A stretch of 64,000 nt of DNA from CAWJMN01 sp963844055 (GCA_963844055.1 CAWJMN010000001.1:3162001-3226000); one strand, 5' to 3'. Shown: positions 7,861 through 17,762, counted from the first letter of the stretch. Made by a program: numbers and translations. Notes: a model not told the origin generated them from the sequence alone.

Positions 7861-9063
7861 CTAGCCTCGCAGGAAGTAAGGCATCAATTCCCAACCGTTC
7901 GCAAAATCCAAACCGGTTGTTGCCGCGGCCACTTCGTCGTACGACTGGGCCGCGTTAGGCTTCACGCCCGTTCCGCAAATGGTGAACGGAACAAAGCCGT
8001 GACTATGTGTTTTGATGCGGCAAGTCGTGGGATGATCGGGCGAAACCAAAATGCGATAGTCCCCTTGCGCTTTAAGAGCCGCATGTAGTGGAGCCACAAT
8101 GTGCTTATCGATGTTCTCTAAGGCTTCGATCTTGCGAGCCACATCCCCTTCATGGGAAGCCTCATCGGTGGCCTCCACATGCACGCAAATCACATCCGTA
8201 TCTTGCAAGGCATCAATCGCGTACCTTCCCTTGGCCGCATAGTCGGTATCGGTGTACCCCGTTGCGCCAGGAACTTCGATCCGATCCCAGCCGATCAGTG
8301 CGGCCAACCCGCGAAGCAAATCGACCGCCGTGATCATCTTGCCGCGCTTTTGGTGCAGATCAAAAAACGGCGTAAGCGACGGTGTCTTTCCAATGCCCCA
8401 CAACCAAAGCGTGGTGGCGGCCGACTTGCCGGCGCTACGGCGGGACTCGTTGACAGGATGCGTAGCAAACAGCGACTCGCTGCGCTTCATCAGGTCGAGC
8501 AGAAAATCACCCCCCGGCCCCGAAGGGAGGTCATTCAGGACCGACTTGTCCGTCAGGTCATGCGGCGGAGTCGATTTGGTATCGCGGCTAAACGGGGCAG
8601 GGGACTTCGCCCCGCGATACAAAAGCAGGTTGCGATAGCTTACACCAGGAACGAACTCCAATTGGTCGTTACCCAGTTCCATTTGGGCCGTAGCCAAAAG
8701 GGATTTTGCCTCGGCCGATGAAATGTGTCCGGCCGTAAAGCTTTGCATTACGTTGTCGATCACCGTGACCAGATTGCAGCGAATCGCCCAATCTTCAGGG
8801 CCCAGCTCAATGCCTTGGGCAGCAGCTTCCAGCGGCGCCCGCCCGGTGAAGTAAACATTGGGGTCGTAGCCAAACAGGCTTAGGTTGGCGACATCCGAAC
8901 CGGCAGGCAAATGATCGGGCACATTGTTGGATTGACCGACCACACCCATCCGCGCGATTTCATCCATTGCAGGGACGTTCGCCGCTTGCAAAGGCGTTTT
9001 GCCACCGTACGAAGGTTGCGGCTCATCGGCACAGCCATCCGGAATAATGATCGCGTACTTCAT
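7861..9063 (-). CDS. ApgM-like alkaline phosphatase superfamily protein, putative homoserine kinase
   Basis: The 400-residue product resembles cofactor-independent phosphoglycerate mutase of the archaeal ApgM type. It starts KYAIIIPDGCADEP (metal-binding Asp) and has the PAGSDVANLSLFGYDP segment (catalytic Ser about residue 56), a long alpha/beta body and metal-site motifs VHVEATDEASHEGD and VSPDHPT. It lies between hom and lysC, and no conventional GHMP-type homoserine kinase is visible nearby. ApgM-like proteins in this context form a family proposed to be an alternative homoserine kinase (TIGRFAM model named for that proposal). I therefore infer phosphorylation of homoserine for threonine synthesis rather than glycolysis. 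A TTG five codons upstream is possible, but the ATG gives the usual family N-terminus. Confidence 0.8.
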   Translation of the reverse strand: MKYAIIIPDGCADEPQPSYGGKTPLQAANVPAMDEIARMGVVGQSNNVPDHLPAGSDVANLSLFGYDPNVYFTGRAPLEAAAQGIELGPEDWAIRCNLVTVIDNVMQSFTAGHISSAEAKSLLATAQMELGNDQLEFVPGVSYRNLLLYRGAKSPAPFSRDTKSTPPHDLTDKSVLNDLPSGPGGDFLLDLMKRSESLFATHPVNESRRSAGKSAATTLWLWGIGKTPSLTPFFDLHQKRGKMITAVDLLRGLAALIGWDRIEVPGATGYTDTDYAAKGRYAIDALQDTDVICVHVEATDEASHEGDVARKIEALENIDKHIVAPLHAALKAQGDYRILVSPDHPTTCRIKTHSHGFVPFTICGTGVKPNAAQSYDEVAAATTGLDFANGWELMPYFLRG

Positions 9064-9141
9064 GGGGACAAATCTCAAATCACAAAGGAGTCAAATTGCA
9101 AAACTATACAAGCGGCAATGGCGGGAACATTCTTCAGAGCC

Positions 9142-10446
9142 TTACGACTCCAGCACGCGCATCTTTACGCTGCCACCGCCGACACTCTTGAGCTTGCCAA
9201 GCTGTTCCATCGCGGTTGCCACGGCTCCTTCACGAGCCTTGGCGGTCATGATGACCAGTGGCACCACACGTTGGCCCGTTTCTTCGCTGGCCGCATGCTG
9301 AATGACCGAAGCGATGGAGATGTCATTCTTGCCCAGCACGCCAGCGATTTCTGCCAGAACACCAGGACGATCTTCGACCGTGAATCGCAAGTAATACTTG
9401 CCTTCTAACTGATTGTGATCGCACAACTTCACGCGAGCTTCTTGCTGCGACCAGAATTGCAAAGTGCGGAAGGTGATTTGCGTCCGACCGACGGCCATGT
9501 CAATCAAATCGGCGACCACTGCCGAGGCCGTTGGCATTTGTCCCGCGCCCAGCCCATGGAAAAAGACCGGGCCAACCGCATCACCCACCACGCTAATCGC
9601 GTTATAGGCCTGGCGTACTTCGGCCAGCGGCGTTCCCATCTTGACCAGCGTTGGCGAGACGTGCAGCTCTAGCCCTTGCTCACACAGGCGCGCAACCGCA
9701 ATCAGCTTGATGCGATAGCCAAGCTCTTTCGCGTAGCGCAAATCATCGGGATCGAGCTTATCGATCCCCACACAAGGGATCTCGCTCCAATGGACCCGAG
9801 CACCAAACGCCAAGTGGGCCAGGATGGCCAGCTTTTGGGCGGCATCCGCGCCGCTGACATCCATCGTTGGATCAGCTTCGGCAAACCCAAGCCGCTGTGC
9901 TTCTTGCAGCGCTGTGGCATACGAAGCGCCACGTTCTTCCATCTGGGAAACGATGAAATTCGTCGTACCATTCAAGATGCCACGCAGCGAAAGGATTTGG
10001 TTCGCCGAGAAGCACTGGCTAATGTTGGTGATGATCGGAATGCCACCTGCTACGCAGGCATCAAACGCGATCGAACGCCCCAGCTCTCGTGCACGATCAA
10101 AGATTTCTGGCCCATGTTCGGCCAACAGCGCCTTGTTGGCGGTGACGACATCTTTGCCGCTTTCCAGCAGCTTTAGCATGATCGTCCGAGCGGGCTCTAA
10201 GCCCCCCAGCAACAACGCAACCAGCTTGATCTCGGGGTTGCCCGTGATTCGGGCAAGATCATCCGAAAGGATCCCCTTGGGAAGCTTATAGTCCCGCGGC
10301 TTGTCTATGTCAGCAACGACCACTTCTTCTAGCCAAAGCGTCCTGCCGGCATGACGTGCCGTCCGGTCGCCATGGTCGATCAGCAGCCGTGCCACACCCG
10401 TGCCGACCGTTCCCATTCCAACCAGTGCGACCTTGGTGACCTGCAT
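9142..10446 (-). CDS. hom: Homoserine dehydrogenase
   Basis: Homoserine dehydrogenase reduces aspartate semialdehyde to homoserine with NAD(P)H. The 434-residue protein has an N-terminal Rossmann motif VALVGMGTVGTGVA (about residues 6-19). The family catalytic region follows, with NKALLAEHG (about 104-112) and the FDACVAGGIPII and LRGILNGTTNFI segments. A C-terminal ACT domain (about 350-430, YYLRFTVEDRPGVLAEIAGVLG) implies allosteric control by threonine. First gene of the aspartate operon, with 78 bases to the next. Length and domain order are standard for the hom type found in Gram-positives and planctomycetes. Confidence 0.95.
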   Translation of the reverse strand: MQVTKVALVGMGTVGTGVARLLIDHGDRTARHAGRTLWLEEVVVADIDKPRDYKLPKGILSDDLARITGNPEIKLVALLLGGLEPARTIMLKLLESGKDVVTANKALLAEHGPEIFDRARELGRSIAFDACVAGGIPIITNISQCFSANQILSLRGILNGTTNFIVSQMEERGASYATALQEAQRLGFAEADPTMDVSGADAAQKLAILAHLAFGARVHWSEIPCVGIDKLDPDDLRYAKELGYRIKLIAVARLCEQGLELHVSPTLVKMGTPLAEVRQAYNAISVVGDAVGPVFFHGLGAGQMPTASAVVADLIDMAVGRTQITFRTLQFWSQQEARVKLCDHNQLEGKYYLRFTVEDRPGVLAEIAGVLGKNDISIASVIQHAASEETGQRVVPLVIMTAKAREGAVATAMEQLGKLKSVGGGSVKMRVLES

Positions 10447-10749
10447 GACGAGGGCGATCCCTTCCGAAGTGTTCTAAAAAATTGGCGTAATCTTCCATAC
10501 TAGATTCGCTACGCCAAACCCGTCAAGCGGCTCTAAATCCCAGCAAATAAGGGGTTTTCGAAAAAAGCAGGCTATGTCAAGAAAAATCACGAGCGGAGGG
10601 CGAGCAGGAGCCCAAGTAAAGAGATTTGGCCGGGCCTCGCGTATCGCAGCAGAACCGGGGAGAAGCGGCCCCAGGCGTCGCTAGAGTGGGCCGATTCCCG
10701 GATGGAAAACTTGGCCCTAGGCGATAGGAAAACGGCAGGGGGCGGGGGA
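10447..10749. other. Intergenic gap upstream of hom
   Basis: No gene is supported. The antisense frame from 10702 is a GC-rich shadow of the neighbouring secreted protein. The hom promoter should be within the AT-rich part near 10460-10570 (around gtaatcttccatactagat), but I cannot define its elements. Confidence 0.4.
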
Positions 10750-11712
10750 TTATTCCGCCGACTTCTTTTCCGCTTCCTTGGCGGCATCTTTGGAAGCTTC
10801 TTTTTCTTTTCCAGCTGCTTCCTTGCCAGCGCCCTTGGTGCCAGCCTTTTCGTCGTCGGACTTGGCTCCCTTTTCGTCGCCGGAACCTTTTTCCTCCTTG
10901 GAATCGGCGTCGCCATCCGCACCCTTGGCGGCAGGTTTCACCTTGGACTTTTTCCCATCCGTGAAGGTTTGGGCGGCAGTTACCGTAACCGAGGTAGCAT
11001 AGACCTGGTTCTTGGCGGCGGCGTAGTACCAGCCTTGAAACTCCACTTTGTCGCCGACGGAGATGAATCCCAGGTCGGCCACATCGACCTTGATTTTGAC
11101 ATCTTCGGCCACGTCCGCCTTCAGCGAGACGCCACCGGCACCGACGGTTATTTCGCCCTTACGGCCCACCTTGGTAATTTCCGCAGCAATCCGATAGACC
11201 ATTGGCTCTTCAGGGCCGGAAGGCTTGGGCGCCTTCTTGGGCTTTTCTTCTGGCTCTGGACTAGTGAACAGACCGGCGGAGGCGCCGCCACTGGCAGCTG
11301 GAGTGTTGGGACCAATTCCCACTTCGTATCCCGGGCGAGGCGTGAAGATCAGCATTTCCTTCACGGGCTCATTCACTTGGCCACGCTTGCCGACCGTTCC
11401 TTCGAATTCCACCCACATGCCCGCTCGAAGGAACCCACGCTCGGCCTTGCCGGTGATGGCAAACTCTTCCGCCTTGTTAGGAAGCTTGACCATCCATTGC
11501 TCGCCCCCTTCGCCCACAACGCCAAGCACACCCGGTGCCAGCTGAGCTACTTTTCCTGTGCCCGTGATGTTTTCACGAGGGGCATCTTTTGCATTGCGGC
11601 CAGCACCAGGACGCTGCGCCAGTGCTTCAGTTGCTGGCAACATCAAAGCAGCTAGTGCCAACAGCATGCAAATGCCGCCCAAACGGCCAGAAAAACGGGG
11701 GCAAATCGTCAT
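10750..11712 (-). CDS. Secreted protein with charged low-complexity tail
   Basis: This 320-residue product has a long signal peptide (cut near residue 32, ATEALAQ). Two similar beta-rich segments follow (about 45-125 and 165-245), each reading like a small OB/SH3-type unit (GMWVEFEGTVGKRGQ, GDKVEFQGWYYAAAKNQ). The last ~75 residues are almost only K, E, D, A, G and S and probably disordered. GGAG lies 8 bases before the ATG. I do not recognise the family. The duplicated units suggest binding of a small ligand or polymer in the periplasm. It is separated from the superoxide dismutase upstream by about 150 bases with a terminator-like hairpin between them. Confidence 0.65.
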   Translation of the reverse strand: MTICPRFSGRLGGICMLLALAALMLPATEALAQRPGAGRNAKDAPRENITGTGKVAQLAPGVLGVVGEGGEQWMVKLPNKAEEFAITGKAERGFLRAGMWVEFEGTVGKRGQVNEPVKEMLIFTPRPGYEVGIGPNTPAASGGASAGLFTSPEPEEKPKKAPKPSGPEEPMVYRIAAEITKVGRKGEITVGAGGVSLKADVAEDVKIKVDVADLGFISVGDKVEFQGWYYAAAKNQVYATSVTVTAAQTFTDGKKSKVKPAAKGADGDADSKEEKGSGDEKGAKSDDEKAGTKGAGKEAAGKEKEASKDAAKEAEKKSAE

Positions 11713-11798
11713 AGGAACATCTCCGTTGCGAACAGATCAAAAAAGGCGTGCCCTAACAGGTACCTATGGAAACTGGATTGCCCCGCGTTACAGCGAAA

Positions 11799-11833
11799 GC
11801 CAAGGGCTGATTCCTTAACAGAAAGCCCTTGGC
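11799..11833 (-). terminator. Probable terminator downstream of superoxide dismutase
   Basis: A perfect 10-base inverted repeat (gccaagggct / agcccttggc) with a 15-base loop starts 30 bases past the sod stop. On the minus strand it is followed by TTTCG, a weak T tract, so termination may be partial. Confidence 0.6.
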
Positions 11834-11862
11834 CTAAACATCACTTCATTCGAACTACAGCG

Positions 11863-12471
11863 TTACTTGACTGCTTCGGCAAAGCGACGCGAAACTTCGT
11901 TCCAATTGACAACATTCCAGAAGGCCGAAATGTAGTCCGGACGACGATTTTGGTAGTGCAGATAATAAGCATGTTCCCAAACATCCAGACCCAGGATCGG
12001 CGTACGGCCTTCCATGATCGGGCTGTCTTGGTTTGGAGTGCTTTCGACGATCAGCTTGCCTGCCGAAACGCTGAGCCAAGCCCAACCGCTACCAAAGCGC
12101 GTGGCACCAGCCTTAGCGAATTGTTCCTTGAAGGCATCAAAGCTACCGCAGGCAGCGTTGATGGCAGCAGCCAAGTCACCCGTTGGTGCACCACCACAGC
12201 CAGGGCCCATAACCGTCCAGAACAAAGAGTGGTTGGCGTGGCCACCACCATTGTTGCGCACGGTAGCGCGGATGTTTTCTGGAACCTTGCTCAGGTCCGA
12301 GATCAATTGTTCAACGGTCAGCTTTTCGAGGTCGGAACCTGCGATGGCTGTGTTGACATTATTGATGTAAGCCTGGTGATGCTTGCCATGGTGAATTTCC
12401 ATGGTTCGGGCATCGACATGTGGCTCGAGAGCATTGAACGCATAAGGTAGAGGGGGTAACGAATAAGCCAT
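11863..12471 (-). CDS. sodA: Superoxide dismutase, Mn-type
   Basis: This enzyme dismutates superoxide to oxygen and hydrogen peroxide. All four metal ligands are present in the 202-residue protein: His27 (MEIHHGKHH), His81 (GGHANHSLFW), Asp163 and His167 (DVWEHAYY). The Gly-rich GGGHANHS segment and Gln148 in NQDSP are the residues that distinguish manganese enzymes from iron enzymes. There is no signal peptide, so it should be cytoplasmic. I start at the ATG (12471) because the family N-terminus is AYSLPPLPY; GGGAG lies 11 bases upstream. A separate gene from ccsA upstream (58-base gap), possibly read from the same transcript. Confidence 0.96.
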   Translation of the reverse strand: MAYSLPPLPYAFNALEPHVDARTMEIHHGKHHQAYINNVNTAIAGSDLEKLTVEQLISDLSKVPENIRATVRNNGGGHANHSLFWTVMGPGCGGAPTGDLAAAINAACGSFDAFKEQFAKAGATRFGSGWAWLSVSAGKLIVESTPNQDSPIMEGRTPILGLDVWEHAYYLHYQNRRPDYISAFWNVVNWNEVSRRFAEAVK

Positions 12472-12529
12472 GAGCAAGACAACTCCCGCATAACACGATA
12501 AAACCAGGCCGGAACCCCAAGTGGACCTA

Positions 12530-15500
12530 TTAGGCCCGTACGACTTCGGTCGGCGCTTCCTTTGCTTGATAACTTAACCATAGGCGGAATGGCAATAGCC
12601 CTAGTCCAATCAGGGCCAGGTGGGCGAGCACGCCAACCCCCAGGGCCAACAAAACCCCCTGCGTAAAGCCGTAGGAATGCAAGCCAATTCCTAGCTCATT
12701 CACGCCAAACCAGGACCAAGCGGTCACAATGTTGCCAAAAATCGCTAAAACGGCCAAACCACGCTCGGCTACCATCTTATCCCAGCGGGCATGAAGCAAC
12801 ACGGCGTTCCACAGGACAATGATCAAAGCGCCGTTTTCCTTGGGGTCCCAGCCCCAGAAACGGCCCCAAGAGTCATCCGCCCACAAGCCGCCCAGAATGG
12901 TACCGATAAAGCTGCAGAAAATGGCAAAACAGGTTGCGCCGTACATCATCCGGCCCAAATCCTTGCGATCGATGTCGTCTAGGTTGCGCGTTAACACACC
13001 TCCCAGCACAAATAGCACGCCTAAGAATCCGGCCACAAAGGTCGCCGCATAGCCCAGCGTGATCAGCACGACGTGCGTGGCCAGCCAGAACTGCGTATCG
13101 AGCACAGCTTGCAACACACCGATCGTATCACCGCCGGCCGCGAGGAAGTAAGCGATGAGCAAACCACCAAAGCCACTGATGGCGGCGATCATGTTGCCAA
13201 TGCCGATGCGATAGACCATTTCCAAGCCCAAGCCCAACACCACTCCCGCCCAGGCGATGAACACCGCCGAGGAGTACAGGTTGGTGACAGGTGGACGGCC
13301 CGAAATGTAAATGCGAACTGCCAACGCCAGGGTGTGAATCAACAGCGTGAAGAGCAGCATCACAAAGATCGATTTTCCCAACGCCCGACTACGCACCAAC
13401 CATGCCAGCGGCGCCGCCATGAGGCAGATCGTGTAAAGCACAACCCCAAGATAGAAAGGCGAAACCGAATTGAAACGCGCTTCCAACGGGATCTTATTCA
13501 GTGCAATATAATCCGTGGCTCCTGCGGTCTTCTTCAGGTTGAGTTTACGAATAATCGTCTCTTGGCGATTACTGAGCTCACCCACAGCGGTTGCAAATTC
13601 GGCTGGCTTTTGTTGATCAAATGCCAGCTTCAACTTCTCCCAAGCCAAGACGGTAGCATCGGGATCTTTGCCTTGCAAACGGCTATTGATCAAGGCACCA
13701 ATCCAAGCTTCAGGGTACGACTCCCACTCTTTATTTTTGGCGTTCTTACGAACAGTGTCTTGTTCTTGATCAGGATCCATCGGAATGGATAGCGCAATCT
13801 CGCGCGATTCAAATCGCTGACGCAATTGCCCCACTGCCGCCGCAAACTCTTGAACCGCCAACTTGCTGGCTTCTGGGTTCTTTTCAAACTCTTCAGATGT
13901 GGGAAGTGGTGGAACAGGGGGCGGAACAAAGGCTTCGACCAGCATATTAAATGCCGCAAGCTTTTCGCTTACCTCACTGATTTTGCGTTCTTCAGGTGTT
14001 AGCGATCCCTTGCTAACCTTGGCCTTTTCACGCACCTGCTCGGCACGCTCTGCAAACGCAGCCAACCCATCTCGCAGTTCATAAATCGAGTACATGCCAC
14101 CAGGGTTCGTACGTGGCTTGAACATCTTCGCGACTTCAGGCGAATCGATCTTGAATTGGCGGATGTACAGCGACATCTCCGACTGCGTGACCGAATGCAA
14201 AAGCCACTCCGCAGGCTCTGCCTTCCACTTCATGGGGAAGATGCTGGACTTATCCAGTATCACTTTATAGTCGCCATGTTCATCCTTGACAGGCTTGCCA
14301 TCCACCAACTCGAGGACCTGAAAATTCGGTACTTCGCGACCAGAAATTGCCCGCAAGGTGTTACGTGCCAAGGTATCAATCGGCATGGCGCGGCCGTTGG
14401 AAAGCACGACAACTTTGCTGAACTTTGACAGGCTCGGAGCGAACTCTTGCCCGCCCCAATTCTTGTTCACCATCTGCGTGGTAGATCGAATTGGACGAAC
14501 CTGTGCAACCACAATAAACAGAGCGAGAGAGATTCCCAAGGCTGAAGGCCATAGCCATCCGCCGCCGGCCATGAATGTCGACGCCCGTCCGCCAACCGCA
14601 GAAAGATTTTGGGCAGCAGGAGCCTTGGCGGTCCCCACTACGGAATAAACATCCCGTTTGCCTGGAACTGATGTCTTGGCCGTCGCCGTCGATTTAACAT
14701 TCTGCTCTTCACGCCCCACCTTCATCAAAAAGGCCAGCAGCATTTGCATGAAATGCCCTAGCATCCCCACGGCAATGATCATGCAAGCGACGTAAGGAAT
14801 CATCCATCCTTTGTTGCTAACCACTGCCAGCGTTGTAACTTCAGGACCACTAGGCATTTTGAAATAGCCGCTTTGGTAGAACGTCAAATTGTCATAGCGG
14901 AGCGGATCATTCATGCGAATTTTGAAGCTCGCAGGCTTTGCCAGCTCTTTTCGCGACACCAGAATGTCGGAAGAATAATTCTTTACCGTGTTCGTACCGA
15001 GGTAGTCATCCTTGCGAACGTCGACAAGCTCTACTTCAAAATCGCGATAGGCCCGGGCAAATCGCAGGTACAATTCGTAGGTCTTGCCGTCGACTTCTAC
15101 CTTTTCGGCATACCGTTCAGGACTGTCCTGTTCGGCCGACAACTGCGGCACCAAGTAGGTCCCCAAATCCTTACCCGACTTCTTATCGGTAAGCCGAATA
15201 TAAGCCGCTGCCATATCGACACCTTGCTTGGTGTCCGTTCCTGTCATCGGCTTGAGCGGAAGGGCAATCTCCTGGTTTTCAAAAGCGGTTCCAGCTGTAG
15301 CTAGGTTCTTTTCATTCTTCGTCGAGACCAGTGATAGCTCTGCGTTTTTGTAGTACTCCACCACGCTTACATGAAACGGCAGCGATTCCAGCACAGGGCT
15401 TGAAATGGGGAGTAGTTCCTTCCCCTCTTTGGCAAGCAGCTTATTGGCGGCGTAATTTTGCTCTACCAGCTTGCGAGGAATGGCGGTAACTGTATCTTGC

Positions 15501-16567
15501 CCGTCTGCACCGGGAGCAATGATCGCCAGTTCCGTTGTGCGGATATCGCGCATGTAGTTTGCCGATTGCCCTTCCTGCAACGAGATCTGCCATTCCACCG
15601 CGTAACGATTGACGAGCAATTCATTGGCCATCAGCAAGCCGATACCCGCATGCAGCAGCACGATGCCCGCTCGCTTGATGAACACGAGATGACACCCGAA
15701 ATACAAAATGGCGCTACCAAATAGGGCAATCAAGATCTGCCATAAAATTCGAGTTGCCTCTGGCTGCGGCGCCAGATAATTGACAAGCAGCAACACCACA
15801 AGCGTAGAGAGCCCCAGATAAACACTAATTGCCAAGGTGAGAATACGTTTGCTCACCAGGGGAGACTTGCTGGCTTCAGCGCTGATCGGACTCAACGACC
15901 GAATTATCTCTTGCGCAAAGCGAACAGAAACTGCCAGCCAAGCGATGCCCAGCAACACACGAAACAGAAGCCAAATCTGCTCAGGCTCCAGAAATGGCCG
16001 AGCCTGATCCGTCGAATTTCCATTTCCACCCGCAACCACAGCGGCCAAGAACAAACATCCAACGGCAATGACAGCCAGTCCTGCCCAGAGGCGATTCCCC
16101 TTGGCTTGCAACTTAAAACGCCAAAAATGTGCCGTAAGCAGATTGACCGACATCAGCACGCCTACACACCAACCACCGGGAGCCGGAAAGCCAGCGTGGT
16201 ACCAGATGTAATTCCAAGCCTCGGCCAGTGACTTCGGAAAGTGAAAACCGTTTACGAATAGATCTTCTGTGGGAGTCAGGTCAGGAAAGAAAGAGGGAGG
16301 AAAAAAGAGCCGCACGTCCACCCACATAACCCAAGTATGGAAATAGCGAGAAACCACTTCCCAAATATCCATTTCGACTTGGGCCAGCGTTCCAACGAGC
16401 ACAACGAAGATGCCAAACACAAACAGCGCCACCGTCAGCTTGAGCGACGCAAGCGCATCAAGCACGACAACTTCAATCCCGTCTTTTCCTGCCCTGGAAA
16501 CATGCATCTCACGGAAGGAAAGTTCCGCCGAAGGAGCGGCGACCGAATAGGGAGATTCCATCGACAT
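12530..16567 (-). CDS. ccsA: Cytochrome c biogenesis protein, ResB-CcsA fusion
   Basis: This is a system II cytochrome c maturation protein, which exports haem and attaches it to apocytochrome CxxCH motifs on the outer face of the membrane. The 1345 residues fuse a ResB-like half (first helix about 40-60, ALASLKLTVALFVFGIFVVLVGTLAQ, then further helices and a large extracytoplasmic domain) to a CcsA half. The CcsA half contains the WWD haem-handling motif (about 1228-1243, LWADDSWGRFWGWDPKEN) among some eight helices. Between the halves lies an extra soluble region (about 720-1050) rich in charged helices. AAGGA is 8 bases before the ATG. It directly follows a lipoprotein gene (58-base gap) and is probably co-transcribed with it. 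Confidence 0.93.
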   Translation of the reverse strand: MSMESPYSVAAPSAELSFREMHVSRAGKDGIEVVVLDALASLKLTVALFVFGIFVVLVGTLAQVEMDIWEVVSRYFHTWVMWVDVRLFFPPSFFPDLTPTEDLFVNGFHFPKSLAEAWNYIWYHAGFPAPGGWCVGVLMSVNLLTAHFWRFKLQAKGNRLWAGLAVIAVGCLFLAAVVAGGNGNSTDQARPFLEPEQIWLLFRVLLGIAWLAVSVRFAQEIIRSLSPISAEASKSPLVSKRILTLAISVYLGLSTLVVLLLVNYLAPQPEATRILWQILIALFGSAILYFGCHLVFIKRAGIVLLHAGIGLLMANELLVNRYAVEWQISLQEGQSANYMRDIRTTELAIIAPGADGQDTVTAIPRKLVEQNYAANKLLAKEGKELLPISSPVLESLPFHVSVVEYYKNAELSLVSTKNEKNLATAGTAFENQEIALPLKPMTGTDTKQGVDMAAAYIRLTDKKSGKDLGTYLVPQLSAEQDSPERYAEKVEVDGKTYELYLRFARAYRDFEVELVDVRKDDYLGTNTVKNYSSDILVSRKELAKPASFKIRMNDPLRYDNLTFYQSGYFKMPSGPEVTTLAVVSNKGWMIPYVACMIIAVGMLGHFMQMLLAFLMKVGREEQNVKSTATAKTSVPGKRDVYSVVGTAKAPAAQNLSAVGGRASTFMAGGGWLWPSALGISLALFIVVAQVRPIRSTTQMVNKNWGGQEFAPSLSKFSKVVVLSNGRAMPIDTLARNTLRAISGREVPNFQVLELVDGKPVKDEHGDYKVILDKSSIFPMKWKAEPAEWLLHSVTQSEMSLYIRQFKIDSPEVAKMFKPRTNPGGMYSIYELRDGLAAFAERAEQVREKAKVSKGSLTPEERKISEVSEKLAAFNMLVEAFVPPPVPPLPTSEEFEKNPEASKLAVQEFAAAVGQLRQRFESREIALSIPMDPDQEQDTVRKNAKNKEWESYPEAWIGALINSRLQGKDPDATVLAWEKLKLAFDQQKPAEFATAVGELSNRQETIIRKLNLKKTAGATDYIALNKIPLEARFNSVSPFYLGVVLYTICLMAAPLAWLVRSRALGKSIFVMLLFTLLIHTLALAVRIYISGRPPVTNLYSSAVFIAWAGVVLGLGLEMVYRIGIGNMIAAISGFGGLLIAYFLAAGGDTIGVLQAVLDTQFWLATHVVLITLGYAATFVAGFLGVLFVLGGVLTRNLDDIDRKDLGRMMYGATCFAIFCSFIGTILGGLWADDSWGRFWGWDPKENGALIIVLWNAVLLHARWDKMVAERGLAVLAIFGNIVTAWSWFGVNELGIGLHSYGFTQGVLLALGVGVLAHLALIGLGLLPFRLWLSYQAKEAPTEVVRA

Positions 16568-16625
16568 GACTTCAATCCTTGTGAGCGATAATTTTGGTTA
16601 GCGAAAGCGCCGCTGCCCCAGCGAA

Positions 16626-17762
16626 CTAGGGCTTCACCTGAAACGACTTCACAAACTCTATAAAACGCCCTTCTTCTTCCTTGAGAAGAGCAACCGAGCC
16701 CTGCATCTTGATGAACCAGGCACGGTCCGACGACTTCCACGTAGCCACGAGCATTGCCTGCGGCGAACCATCCTTGGACTTTCCTTCTAACCGGAACGAC
16801 TTCCAAGACTTGTTGCCCGCAGCAATTTCAAACGCCGCCTTATTCATCTCTTCTTCTGAAACGGCCGAAAGTCCCACTTGTCCTCGCCAACGATTGAGAT
16901 TTGGGAGCAATTCTCCCCCATCCCCGGTGAGGTCAATCACCGTCACCTCGGCTTGCTGATCCCCCTTGGCGACATCAAAGGCCGCACGGCGCATCCCGCT
17001 GGCCCCTTTATTGGTCCAGCTTTCAGGAGCCTTATACTCTAACTTTCCAGCGCCGCCAGACGCAGCAGCTGCATTGGAATTAGGAACAGCACCACCTCCT
17101 GCGCCACCTGGCATCGCGCCCCCCATCCCCATGCCACCCATGCCGGTCGATTGGCGATTTCCCAAATAGTTCACCAAAAAGGCCTCAGAGCCATCGGCGA
17201 CTGGCACCGCAACAAGATCCTGCGCCAGCGAGTCTTTGTCTCGGTTGTTAAGGGCCAACTGGCCGCGCCAACGATTGACGTTGTCGAGGATGAACTTGTC
17301 TTTATCCTTCGCTTCAAACCCCAGCTTGCTGACCGTCAGGTCGATTGGCTTGTCCCGACCAGCAACCGGGATCGCAATCGTTCGATATCGAAACTGATCA
17401 CCGGGCAATTCCTTCCAGTCAGCAGCAAGCTGCCAACTAGGGACGCCTGCCTCATCAAACTTGAGCGTCTTCAGAAAGTCGGTCAATGGACCTTCCAGCG
17501 CATCGACGGCCGTGGGCTCATCGGAGATCTTGAAGAACCAAGCTTCTTCCTTATGCAGCGCAATCGCGCCCAGCGTTCGCCACTTCGTGATCTTGGGAAC
17601 TCCCTTGATCTTTCCACGGTCCAGATTTTTCACGGTGTACTGCTGAACCTGCGGGGGCTTTTCCCGGCAGCCGGTAAGTACCAGCACCATGCTGCTTAGC
17701 AGCAATGAGCGACCTGCCCAGGAACGGGAGAAGTGCCAACGAAAACGCGGTACACGATCCAT
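16626..17762 (-). CDS. Lipoprotein with two related domains, linked to ccsA
   Basis: The 378-residue protein has a signal peptide ending in the lipobox VLTGC (Cys about residue 33). Two copies of one domain follow (about 80-190 and 230-378). Each holds an NRWRGQ segment preceded by a hydrophobic strand and followed by an F-L/K-F pattern. A glycine/methionine-rich linker (about 200-225) joins them. I know no function. Its position immediately upstream of and co-directional with ccsA suggests a role in cytochrome c assembly or in the same membrane complex, which is inference from context only. Confidence 0.65.
   Translation of the reverse strand: MDRVPRFRWHFSRSWAGRSLLLSSMVLVLTGCREKPPQVQQYTVKNLDRGKIKGVPKITKWRTLGAIALHKEEAWFFKISDEPTAVDALEGPLTDFLKTLKFDEAGVPSWQLAADWKELPGDQFRYRTIAIPVAGRDKPIDLTVSKLGFEAKDKDKFILDNVNRWRGQLALNNRDKDSLAQDLVAVPVADGSEAFLVNYLGNRQSTGMGGMGMGGAMPGGAGGGAVPNSNAAAASGGAGKLEYKAPESWTNKGASGMRRAAFDVAKGDQQAEVTVIDLTGDGGELLPNLNRWRGQVGLSAVSEEEMNKAAFEIAAGNKSWKSFRLEGKSKDGSPQAMLVATWKSSDRAWFIKMQGSVALLKEEEGRFIEFVKSFQVKP

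Noticed and set aside
6295..8088. Long plus-strand frame of 597 codons
   Set aside because: It lies antisense over lysC and the start of the ApgM-like gene; His/Arg-rich composition of a shadow frame.
10702..11655. Long plus-strand frame of 317 codons
   Set aside because: Antisense to the secreted protein with K/E-rich tail, which produces a Phe/Leu/Ser-rich shadow.
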